From Dioszegia crocea (Eukaryota; Basidiomycota; Tremellomycetes; Tremellales; Bulleribasidiaceae): a stretch of DNA of 64,000 nucleotides. The position numbers and the translations under genes were made by a program. Shown in pieces: positions 9,332 to 19,607 of the stretch (position 1 is its first letter; the number at the start of each line of letters is the position of its first letter). The stretch is taken from positions 1,518,809 through 1,582,808 of the forward strand of contig BCKK01000002.1 of NCBI GenBank assembly GCA_001600615.1. Direction: 5' to 3'. A model generated the notes under the pieces. The model saw only the letters and a program-made list of their open reading frames with translations, did not search any database and was not told the origin of the DNA.

Positions 9332-12225
9332 ATGTCTCATCCCGCACCGCATGCTTCGAGAGATCCCAGTACCTCAATCCTGTCAGAGCCATACCTATTA
9401 CCTGCACTCATTCGCTTGCGTGATTGTCCCACCCAACACACCCTCGATCAACAAGAGGCGATGCCAGAACCCAATTCACAAGGGGGAGAACCTGGGGCCT
9501 GTGTTCGCGTGAGTATAGGCGTATTGGGTCGTATTAACAGCATAGTGTAAGAGCAAGAAATATGTAAGTCTGCCTTTCCGTGCGCCGACGGGACAAAGAC
9601 TAAGACCACTTCAGAAGTGTTCCGCATCCAAGGGCAAGGACAACCTTGAGGCAGGAATTTACCCCTGCGGGCGATGTAGCCTTGATCGCGAGACAACAAC
9701 ATGCGAAACGTCTGACCAAGGGTCAATCTCGACAGACCCTGCGAAAAGTGCCAAAAGACCCAAAGCTGCTCAAGGGTCTGACAATGAATCGGCTGAAGGA
9801 GGCAAGAGGCATAAGAAAGGTAAAGGTATGTCACTTTTGAATCTAGCATGAGAGGATGTCGGTGATTGTTCAGGTTTGCCAACAGTGCCAGGCGAAACGT
9901 GAGCATATTCCGGATGTCAGAAGCTCTACGTGAGAGCTGAAGCTATTAGATCTATCAAAGGGAAAGCTCCTGCCTCTAGTCGTCATGCCAAATCCCAGTT
10001 ACTAGTCGCAGACGATCTCCCTGCACCGCTTCCGATAGCGAGCGATTACGCCGAACTTACAAAGAAGTACCAAGTGCTGCTCTCATCAGTGGAAAAACGC
10101 GCTCCACTGCTCCCGGAAGTTTTAGATTTTCGGGTGAATTCTTACAGATGGTATTCGCTAACGAGCAGGAATATTACATACGATTTGAATCTTGGGAAGA
10201 GAGCTCGGGAATTAAGCCTTATCTTGGAGTTGTGCACGGGATCGCAGCATTAGGCTATTTTTACCAAGGCAAGATGGAGAAGTCGAATCGGGAAGCTGAG
10301 ACGGCGCGACTGCTCATCAACCGGACTCTGGACGACGACGACAAGGGCTCCGAGATGGGCAATGTCACCTTGGGTGAGAATATTTGCCTTCCGCAAGGCA
10401 TATCTTGGCTAACATTGGCAGCTCTCACACTCCTTCTCTACCGTAGTCTTCTCAAAGGCGTATTGCTACAGAACCTGAATCTGTCAAATCAAGCCATCGG
10501 CTTCTGCAATGAAGCTTGGTGGTACAGCGAACCTGGAGGCCAAAAATTCGCAGCTATAAAATCACCAATAGCCACTTGGATACACAGCGACGACAGACTG
10601 TTCTGGCTAGTCTACATTCTTTACATACAGATGTAGGTCTGCTGGGCGTTGACATTACTGATACTGTGCAGGATCAGCTGTTCTCCTGTGTTGAGCTCAA
10701 GCGCAATCTCGACAGATAAAATCACACTTGCTTTGCCTGCTCGGAACAAAAGCACTTTACGACTAAGCCATAAGGATGTCAATCATGCAATGGGCAAGGA
10801 ACGATCCTATGGGTGCGTCTCTTCCCCGTCATCCGATTAGAACTCACACGCGACTCAGTTGGTTCGGCATCTATGCCAAAGCCGCGATCCTTCTAGGCCG
10901 TACCCAGGAGATAGTCCGCGTATCTTTGAGCGATGATCGCTTACAGACTGATAATCTACTCGACCTCGTAAGAGATCTTTTAGCCTTTCAAGCATATTAC
11001 CAGCCGCATGATCTTGCAAATGCAGGTAGCGACGTGGACATCGGTAAAGGGAAGGAGATGGGTGAGCACAGACAGTTCACACACGCTGACGATTACAGCC
11101 ATTCGAGCTATGATCGCTGGTTGTCACATTGTTAGTCATGGCCATATTCTCAACTCTGATGATCGCAGCTGCTCCGCGAAGCGCGAGAAAGTTTCGGCAA
11201 AGACTGGCGCGGTTTATCGGGCGAGCTAGCGAAGGGTTGCTCCGACGCCTGCTTAGGTGGGGGATAGCATTTTCTCGAGGGAGGAATTCGCTTATCGTCC
11301 AGCCGTCGCCAAGGGTGCCAAGGAGACTGCCGAAATCCAGTAAGCCCTTCATATCGGCAAAGCTGATTGGTGTCAGCGTGATCCCTATCGAACCATATGT
11401 GATTCACTCGTGGATGCTTGTCTACCGCACGTGCTTCGAAACTGCTTATCGCAATATTTCGGACGAAGACGATATTCTGGACGAACCCCAGAGACGAAAT
11501 GTAGCAGACTCCTGCTTGTGAGTCAATTAGAGTGAACCAACTGGACTTGGTCATGGCCTGATCCCCGCAGATCCGCACTACGTCACCAAAAGAAAACAGC
11601 AATGGAGCGCGGGGCTGCCAGAGGCGGGTATGCAGGAGGCACGCTGGAAATTCTCCACGAGCTCGGCCTTGTAGAGGGAGACGAGCCGGTACGTTTCCAA
11701 CACGAATCAAGCCGTTAAAAGCTCAACTTCTCAGCCGTCCGAAACTGTTAGCATCATCGCGAAGCTCTCAGCCCTCAGCATTCAAGATCAGTTGGATTCC
11801 TCTCGCCCGCAACCATCGCCGCTGGATGCCTCCGGGCAAGAGACGGCAGGCGGGCAGACTTCTGCTGAGGTTTCGTTTGGATCTACGAGCAACGAAGATT
11901 TGGTACGTGTCGCCAGCGTCTATTTCCGTTGACTCTCAGTTTCAGTCAGCGGTGGGGTTGGACATTTCTAACGACTCGACCTGGGCTGGAATGGATACAT
12001 TGCATGATCAGCCGCATTCCTCTCGCCCGCAATCACCGCCGCTGGCTGCCTCCGGGCAAGGACCTCCAGGCGGGCAGACTTCGGACGCGTCTTTGGAGAA
12101 TCTTGAGCATATCTTCTCGTACGTATCGCCAGCGTCTATTTCGGTCAACTCTCCGCCTGAGTCGTTGACATTGCAGCCTTTTGTCAGACCCTAAAAACGA
12201 GATTGATTGGAGTAGGTTTCTGTAA
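9332..12225 (+). CDS. Zn2Cys6 fungal transcription factor with two homopolymer frameshifts
   Basis: The zinc cluster is rebuilt only after splicing exon 9332-9508, an 18-nt exon 9546-9563 and an exon from 9615. Together they give C-x2-C-x6-C-x15-C-x2-C-x8-C (GACVR|CKSKKY|KCSASKGK...YPCGRCSLDRETTTCE). The first exon alone would end after CVR. Later exons carry a regulatory-domain-like region with stretches such as YYIRFESWEES, REAETARLLINRTL, DDRLFWLVYILYIQM|ISCSPVLSSSAISTDKITLALPA, FGIYAKAAILLGRTQ and HILLREARESFGKDWRGLSGEL. The protein ends EHIFS|LLSDPKNEIDWSRFL. All introns keep good GT-AG sites. Two single-base indels break the frame. One T is missing in a T-run at 10127-10130 (VLDFSGEFLQMVF is restored with one more T), and there is one G too many at 11259-11263 (GGDSIFSREEFAYRP is restored with one fewer). 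The gene is either newly inactivated or carries sequencing errors. The regulated pathway is unknown. Confidence 0.75.
11796..12160 (+). repeat. Partial tandem duplication (~217 bp) at the 3' end of the transcription factor gene
   Basis: The segment from about 11796 (ATTCCTCTCGCCCGCAA...) recurs from about 12016. It includes coding text (SSRPQ-SPLDASGQ-GGQTS versus SSRPQSPPLAASGQ-GGQTS) and the beginning of the following intron (GTACGT-TCGCCAGCGTCTATTTC at 11903 and 12119). The offset is 216-220 bp, with small differences between copies. The exon-intron unit was therefore copied, giving the gene an extra exon. Confidence 0.8.
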
Positions 12226-12427
12226 TAATACGTACATCTCAATTGCTATCTCAATTACGTAAATAAATAGAATGCACTCCGGGAAAGGTTTATGACCGTA
12301 TATATGGCTGTGTCCGCCTTACTATCGTTTCGAGAGGCATGCTTCCTGGTGATAAACGCCGTTCACGAGCAATAGATCATGTCTTCATACATAGTGATTC
12401 ACGCTGACAGATACAAACAGTTTACTT

Positions 12428-13289
12428 CTACTTCTCACTAGCAGCACCAATCGACCAAGCTACACCATACCTCGAGTTGGGACCGATGTAATCTCTTGCG
12501 TATCTCTCGGGAGCTCCCTGGGTTCCCGCCCATCTGGTAACGCGGTCGTATGCGATCGGCGCATCCTTGTTCTGAAAGTAAGTGCTGATTACGGCCTTGC
12601 CTACGTCAAGGGCAAGTCCAGGCAGATTCAGGGTTTTAAGGTTGCGAGCAATGACATCGTCGAGACCGAGGGGTAGCAAGTCGTTGTTCTTAGCGCCCTT
12701 GGAGGTGAAGGAGTCCACTACCACGATCAGCGGCATTTTGCATGAAGTCGAGATTGTATGCTCACTCTCAGTGGCATTGAATTTGACCAAAAGGTCCTTC
12801 AAGTGGCTTTCGATATTCTCTCCCGGTTGGACCGCGTGGTTCTCCATCACGAAAGCCATATGAGCGTCGCGACTGGGATTGATTGGGAAGGTAGCTTCGT
12901 GTACGCGGGTATACGGCAACTCGTCACCACTGGGATGTTTGTTGTTCTTGATACGCATCTGCGAGTATCAGTTGCTGTAGGCCAGTGATCCGGGAGTGGG
13001 AATAATTGGACCTACCGGGATCTCATATCGAATAGCGCCCGAGTACTGGATGCCGAGTCCCATCTGCCAAAGACAAAACATCATCCAGACCCTAGGCGTT
13101 AGCTGAATACACAAGGCATGCTCACGTGTCTCCCTGAGGCCAAGTCGTGCACGGTTCTTTGACCCATATCTCGTCGATCTTGGAGTATATCTTTGTGTGT
13201 CAGCACAGCAAGAAATGTCTGAGATGACCGAAAGGAGGCTGGAATCATTACGGCATCGAAGCGGAAACACGTACTGATTGCATGGGCAT
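12428..13289 (-). CDS. Hypothetical protein, 228 aa, four exons
   Basis: Exons on the minus strand are 13289-13275, 13190-13125, 13090-13016 and 12958-12428; their lengths (15+66+75+531) keep one frame. The start used is the ATG at 13289 (accATGcccATG), because only this one joins in frame to the protein-like exon IYSKIDEIWVKEPCTTWPQG. The product has no signal peptide or membrane segment. Its middle (DELPYTRVHEATFPINPSRD, PLIVVVDSFTSKG) looks like a folded enzyme-type or binding domain, but I do not recognise the family. It is transcribed away from the tandem repeat at 13396-13513, which sits about 110 bp upstream of its start. It lies in the gene-poor part of the window, so it may be lineage-specific. 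Confidence 0.6.
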
Positions 13290-13395
13290 GGTTGATGTAT
13301 TGGTCGGTCGCAGCTCCTGATGATAGCGAGCGAGATATTTGGTTGGATGGTCGCTGGCGAAGTAGCATTATATATGTGTCGAGAGTTCGCGGGTT

Positions 13396-13513
13396 CGCGG
13401 ATGATGGTCAAGTGCGAGCGGCCCCGCGGATGATGGTCAAGTGCGAGCGGACCCGCGGATGATGCGTCAAGTGCGAGCGGACCCGCGGATGATGGTCAAG
13501 TGCGAGCGGCCCG
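13396..13513. repeat. Tandem repeat, ~30 bp unit, four copies
   Basis: The unit CGCGGATGATGGTCAAGTGC followed by GAGCGGMCCC occurs four times in a row (starts about 13396, 13425, 13455, 13486). It differs only by a few substitutions and a CG/G length change in the third copy. It lies in the divergent promoter between the genes at 12428-13289 and 13722-15651. It could carry repeated protein-binding sites or be a plain minisatellite. Confidence 0.85.
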
Positions 13514-13721
13514 AGGGGTTTGGACGCGTTCGATGTTCAGATTCCTGGGCGCTCCGCGGGCGCGCGGGCACTCGGCCTCGCATACCGGATCCGCGGATCC
13601 GCGGGTCTACGGCAGGTACAAACAATCGGATACTTGGCGGGTACTGAATTGTAACATACTCCTCTATCTGAGTATAAGATTAACGGCCGAGCGGTGTGTA
13701 GACCCACAGCTGATACACAAC

Positions 13722-15651
13722 ATGGCTAATGTTTTAGGCCACATCGCACTCGGAGGAATCGCTACGACCGTAGGAGATCTGACTCGCTCGGCAGTCGACT
13801 TCGTATCAAATCTGCTCCCCGACCATTCGACTAGGGAGATTGCGATAAAGGACGGAGGTGCTGTCTTGGACTTGGTGAAGAGCGCGGATGAAGGAGTCGG
13901 CAATTCCAAGATCCTTCGGGGTACCGATCGACCGGACGACGGTGTAATCGCTGAGCCAGAAGACCCCACACCACTTTTATCACCCGGCAGAGCAGAGCGC
14001 AAGCTGGAGGATGCCCCTGTCGGGCATCAACAGGACAACGAATCGTGAGTCTCGCCCAAAAGCTCCTCTTACCGATGCAGATTCGATGATATCGGCACCG
14101 ACCCCCAGAGAGCGCGTCAAGCGGTAGAGAAGTTGCAAATCCTACACGGCTGCAGGAACGACGTGGTCACAGTGTCGCCAGCATTTGAAGTCAAGATGGG
14201 CTTCGAGACCAACATCTTCAGCATCAGTCAAGCATACTCTGGTGAGCGATTATCGGTTGCGATTGCGTCGACATAGCTAAGCATGCAGAGTTCTCTGAGA
14301 CGTGTGACACGGCTTTCGAGAGTAAACAAGGCAATACTGGTGTCCAAAATTCCATGCACAAATCGGGGTGAGGAAGGAGGACGTACGGCACTGACTTCCG
14401 TAGGTTACTTGCGACCACAGAGACCGCCCGTAATTCGAACAAGGAACAAAAGGCCACAAGCAACGATGGTGCACAGAGGATGCGGAACAGCAGTGTAAGT
14501 CATCATGACTCCATATCGCTCACACACATAGGTGAAGTGCCTCTCCTTTAGCGCTGTGCCTCAGCATCTCGCTTTCAGCTCTCAGCTCGCAACCATGGTC
14601 AAATCGTTGGAAGCTCGAACGGATTGGGTGGATGTGCCTAGCATTACTGACCAGGTGATGGAGGATTTCTCGATGGCGTTTGGTAAGTTCCTTGCGCTGT
14701 TTTAGGCTGACGAGGACAGGGGAGGAATTTGCGAAGTGTGGTCATGTCGGTGCAAACCTCTCTACGATCAACGAACACTCTACTTCGAAGGAGACAGACT
14801 CGCCTGCCTCGACCTCTCAATCGCTACTTGGGAACAATGAAGGGCGCGCATCTGCCACTAAGATCCTTGAGGAGAAAGAAGATGATGCGAAGACCGTGAA
14901 GAGGATCAAATATGGAGGTGAGACATCACTCCGTGAGCATACTCGAGTCGAGCTGATCTCAGGGGGATCGATTCTTCACGCCGATTTTGAAGGCAGCACG
15001 AAGCGTCTTAGTCATTTGCGCGTTCTGCCTGTAGGTCGAGCACATGAATGATGCTGAGTGATGAGCCCGATGAGCCGCGAATATCTTTACTCGAGATGCT
15101 TATAAGGGTGAATTACCACCAAACCAATCGTGAGACCAACATCGTTCCGCTCCTCATCCTGTTCGCCATCTGGAGTAAGACAAACGGAGAGATCTCGACA
15201 CTGTTCACCGCCGTGAATGGTTTGGACCAGAGCAACGCCTGGTTGTTACCTGCGTAAGTAGCAAGAGGGGACTCCATGCTGACCTCGCAGGTTCGCAGAA
15301 TTGTTGAACCATCTCAAGGGGGCTGTTGGGTGAGTCTTCAGACAGTACAATACTGCAAAAACGCTGAGAGACCAGTCTTGGCCCGCGCCTGGACGGCCTG
15401 AAACATACTGACGCCCGTTGCAAACAATGCAAAGCGACGGATTTCCCTGTGAGATACGATTGTGAAACGTGTGATGATACTGGTGAGCACTCTGCCTTCT
15501 CGCCCGTATCCTGGGGGATAAACGCTGATGATACTCAGTCCTTTGCGGGGCTTGTTTTGTCGAGGATTTTCAGAGGAAGTCTGGAGAACGATTCCACCCC
15601 ATTACCTGCAAGTTTCGCTTGATCGATCCTCCCGGAGTTTCTGGACTCTAA
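13722..15651 (+). CDS. ZZ-type zinc finger protein, 505 aa, eleven exons
   Basis: Exons 13722-14044, 14081-14241, 14289-14367, 14404-14494, 14532-14682, 14720-14917, 14963-15030, 15066-15253, 15291-15329, 15376-15482 and 15539-15651 give 506 codons in one frame. The ATG has context acaacATGg. The C-terminus has the ZZ zinc-binding pattern: CKQCKATDFPVRYDCETCDD, then VLCGACF and FHPITC (C-x2-C ... C-x2-C ... C-x2-C with a closing His/Cys region). ZZ domains bind zinc and partner proteins, often N-degrons or histone tails. The middle is acidic and Ser/Thr-rich with no domain I know. The N-terminal ~35 residues include ALGGIATTVGDLTRSAVDFV, a weak amphipathic helix. The cellular role is unknown. 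Confidence 0.75.
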
Positions 15652-16597
15652 ATTCGACCCAATTGGCGACTTGTAGAGGTGATGGGGGAGAGTGGTCAAG
15701 GAGCGCAAGAAGCAGGACAGGGAGCACCGTAACTATATTCCTCGTGACCGACCCATCGTATTGAATCTTGATACACATAACATTTAGCTTGTTCATTCAT
15801 GTACCCTTGCCATCCGCCTCTGCAGTTGGGCAAGTTCCAAACCGACCACTAGTACGGAACTACCAATGGGAGCAGGTGCTCCATGTGTGCTGCAAATCGA
15901 GCGAAGAAAGCATCAAATCCGACAGGGCTTCTGAATAGCCGATTTCCGCACTGCGCAGAGTGCACTGGCAGCAGGAAGCTCCTCCCAAATGATTCATCAT
16001 ACAACATACATTCGGGAGGTCAATTATACGGCTAGATCCCCATCTCAATCTCAGCCTCAGCCCGCTACTCGACACCTCCCGCAGCATCTAAGACAGACAT
16101 CGCAAACTCACCGACCCATCGCCTCCTAAGCTCCAAGTCCCCTTCTCGATGTCTCGAATCGCAACCAAATTGTCCGTCGCATCCTTTCGAGCAGACGTCT
16201 GCCAGGTCAGATACCGCCTTGAAAACTTGGCGGACTGGGTGCAGACATTCGGCGAGTCGGCTGTAATACTTCCCGGGCGGCCTCCGACATCCTCCCTGAT
16301 ACTCCCATTACTCAAACGAAGGCTACAGCCTCGCCAGGTAGGTGCGTTATGCCCATGGGACCTCGGCCCATATCTGGGCATCCGTGCTGCCATAGTCGAC
16401 GAGGTGTATGGTGAGCGCTGATAGCGCCGCGCCGCAAGCTGTCGAAGAGGCGGCACTTGCTGCTGCCTAATCTGTTGGATCTTGTCGCCGTTGGACTTGT
16501 TCTGTGGATGCGCTTGGGAACAGTTCGTCCTGATTTAGGGACTATGGGATGAGGGTATTCCAAGCGGACTCTGAGCTGTATGTCATCAGTACTCAAC
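15652..16597. other. Intergenic or unassigned, overlapping open frames on both strands
   Basis: Between 16088 and 16456 both strands carry open frames of about 90-122 codons. The minus-strand text (YLTWQTSARKDATDNLVAIR region) looks more protein-like, but no start, splice chain or known domain could be fixed. The rest holds no visible feature. Confidence 0.35.
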
Positions 16598-16902
16598 CTA
16601 CACGGACATGACTCCCTTGCGCGAATACCCGGACGATAAGGAGTCTTCATGAGCGGCGCTCGCGTCATACTCCCGTGTCCAATACATTAGTACATAAAGC
16701 GAAATGCTCGGCTCGACGTGCATGTAATCCAGCCACCTGGCCCCCACACAGGACAGCTCCCAGCCTGATTCGCGCAGCACTTTCTGCCAATACGGCGCGC
16801 GCTCCAGCGCCCGGTTTACAATGTTGAAAGTGCCCTTCATGTCGCATCTACAATCAGCACCGGCACCGCCAGTTTATCCGAAAGGACATACTTCTTAAAC
16901 AT
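16598..16902 (-). CDS. Possible short gene or fragment, about 87 aa
   Basis: A possible 11-nt first exon (ATG at 16902) splices with a GTATGT donor and GATTGTAG acceptor to a second exon starting at 16847. Together they read MFKKCDMKGTFNIVNRALER, then APYWQKVLRESGWELSCVGA and WLDYMHVEPSISLYVLMYWT, ending at a TAG near 16598. The translation looks like real protein but is short and has no known domain. It may be the start of a longer gene whose later exons have decayed into 16088-16597. The TATA/promoter side faces the MFS gene's 3' end. Confidence 0.3.
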
Positions 16903-17002
16903 CTTGAGCGAGCTCAGAGCTGTAGAGCGTGACAGGTGACATTATACATTATCACTTCATGTACATTGATCTGAGCTGAGCCATCTATCTAATGTCCGAC
17001 TT

Positions 17003-19171
17003 CTACTTACTCCCTGCCTTCTCCGATTCCGCCACGGGCGCATGACTCTGCTCAGCCACCGCAGCCGGCTCCGCAACCACCAATGCTGTCCCCACAGCGA
17101 TGTCTTCCTCCCTCTGAGCGCTCTCCTCCTCTCCCGTCATCTTCTCCTCATCCCCACCACCTGTGATCCCCGCCGCCTTCTCCCGAGCGAGCCGATTCGC
17201 CTCTTCCTCCTCTTCTTTAGTCTGCATCCTACTGTTCTTGATGACCAGCGCCCCGGCCAGTGCAAGGAGGGCACAGGGCAAGCCGATAATGTAGACGTTT
17301 CTTAGCGCTTCGGTATACGCCTGAAGTGACTGCTCGCGGTATTGCTCGGGGATCATGGTCCATACTGCCGATGCGTCATTGATGAGAGCGGCAGCTAGCG
17401 GGGCAGGAAGATCGGGGGCGTATCGGCGGATGTTGGTTTGAATGGTATTGCCGAATACTGAACCGGCCATTGACAGGCCTACAATCCGACCTCCGAAACC
17501 GACTAGACAAATCAGCAACGGACCTATGCGAGTGATGGATTGTAAACTCACTGAAGACAGCAACACCGGTACCAGCTGAGATCAACCATGGCTCCGCCTT
17601 CAACTCAAACTGCACAGCCAACATCGAGTTCTGCATCGCCAGTCCGATGCCGATACCAAGAAGCGCCTGGAAGCCGTAGAGGTGGGTCTCGGGCGTACCG
17701 TATTTAATGGAGTAGAGAGCACCCGATCCAGCAGCGAGGAAGCAGGGACCGGCGACGATGACCCACTTGAACCTTCCGACAAGGGGTATGATGCGGGAAG
17801 AGGCGATGAGGACGACGATCTGAACGAGGATGAAGGGGAGGAGTTTGACGCCTGCGATCGTGGCTGAGTTGTTGTAGACGGCTTGGAAGGCAAGGGAGAG
17901 GTAGTATACCTCAAGCATGAAGGCGGCGAAGAGGAAGAAGAGGACTGTGGATGCGCCACTGATTCGTCAGCGGCAGTAGGTCGAATTTGGCTGGATAAAC
18001 TCACGCAATAGTTCGTCGCTTCATCAAAGCCAGCTTGAACATGGCCTTGTCTCCCATCCAGTACTCCCAGCCAAAGAAGACCGGTGGGAGCACGCCGATT
18101 AGGACCAGACATACGACGACTCCGCCATCATTCCACGGCCGAGTGATGCCTCCCCACTGTAGAGCAAGGATCACACAGCATCCCCAAGCCATGGCCAGCG
18201 CTGAAGCTACCCAGTCGCACTTGAGGACAGCAAAGAACATGTCCTTGTTGTACCCCTTGTAGGTTGCTGCACGTCCGAGCGGTGGGGATGTAGGCTGGCA
18301 GATGCCGATCATGAGGAGTGCGACTCCGCCGAGGGGACCGTTGATGTAGAACGCCCATCGCCATGTGACGTGGTCTGCGAAGGCGCCTCCAACGAGAGGA
18401 CCAACGACTGAAGCGATGGCGAAGCTGTGATTGTCAGCGTGATATATGGGAACTTGAAGGCGCGACTTACCAAACGCCAAACAACCCAAAGTATTGCGCC
18501 CTATTGTGCAAAGATGTCATTTCGGCGATGATGAGCATTGCTGAGGTGAAGATACCGGCCGCACCTAGACCCGCGATGGCTCGGCCGAGGATGAGGACGA
18601 CCATGGTGGGTGCTGCACCGCAGAGGATGGAGCCAACTTCAAAGATGAAGACGGCAAACATGATGACATGCTTCGAGGGGAAGAGTTGGGCCCATTGTGA
18701 GTAGAGGAGGTTGAACCCGAAGAGAGTCAAGACTGTTGTATGAGCTTGTATTCGAGGCAGTAGTATGAGGCGGCTTACAGAATCCGTTGGCTAACCAGGG
18801 TAGTTGGGTGAGTGAGTTGAACTCGACAGTGATCTTTGGAATGGCGGTGGCGACAATGAGTTGGTCTAAAGATATCAGCCGTGTCTGGGCGGTGAAGAGC
18901 AAAGATCAGACCCACCTAGCGCGAAGAGGAAGATACACATCATCAGGGCCAAGAAGATGGCCCAGAACCTCGCCTTGCCCACTTGCAATGGAGCCTGCTG
19001 AGACATGCCCGCGGGGGCAGTCTTTGGAGGCGTCTTGCTCGGTTTGGCGGAATGGACGGATGATGCAGGTGATGCAGAACCTGAAGTCGAGGCGAAAGCA
19101 GCGGATTTGGCTGGTACCTCTTGATGACCAGAGCCGACTGGGAGTGTGGTGGTAGATGTCATTGCGGACAT
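17003..19171 (-). CDS. MFS transporter, DHA2-type (14 TM), drug/H+ antiporter-like, 643 aa
   Basis: Exons on the minus strand are 19171-18916, 18865-18779, 18732-18471, 18424-18005, 17958-17552 and 17502-17003, summing to 644 codons. A ~65-residue Ser/Ala/Pro-rich cytosolic N-terminus precedes the first helix ([18 protein letters not shown]). The DHA2 signature [12 protein letters not shown] (motif D1-like) and motif C-like [11 protein letters not shown] are present, together with [17 protein letters not shown] and [20 protein letters not shown]. The C-terminal tail is long, charged and cytosolic ([17 protein letters not shown]). Such carriers export toxic compounds or move small metabolites across the plasma membrane; the substrate cannot be told. 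No biosynthetic cluster surrounds it. The 5' region 19172-19607 contains no gene. Confidence 0.9.
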
Positions 19172-19607
19172 GGATAGTGAAGGATGTCAATGCTGAGGGA
19201 CGTATCAGTCAACTGTGAGCTGAGCGGGAGATGGGTCTCTTACTTGTCAGTCTCCCTCCCGCCTATATACATCTTTGACAAGGCCTCGGCCGAGCTTATG
19301 GAAGGGGTCGGCCACCGAGCGAGTACACATGGGCCGCGTTCTCATTCGGCACGACTCGCAGGAGGAATGCTCCTTTATTGTTGGTACAAGGCAAGCCGAG
19401 ATGAAACCTTACTGAAGCAAACCAGCCCAAAATAGGCACGCGGCTGTCCTCCGGCCTCGGCCATGCTTCGGCTCTGTCGGACTCCGAGCTTCGGGCCGGT
19501 GACCCCCGCAACGAAGACCCGCTGCATCTCGCTGCAATGTGTGTGCTGATACCTATACATACACGCTCAAGAAACCTATCTAAGCTGTTCTACGGTGTAT
19601 CCAGATC
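19172..19607. promoter_or_regulatory. Promoter region of the MFS gene and 3' flank of the ZIP gene
   Basis: These 436 bp hold the upstream region of the minus-strand MFS gene and the 3' flank of the ZIP gene. Short GGCCGAG/CTCGGCC-like runs near 19287-19295 and 19456-19467 are the only visible pattern. No open frame is supported. Confidence 0.4.

Noticed and set aside
16088..16456. Open frames on both strands
   Set aside because: No start, splice chain or domain could be fixed on either strand.
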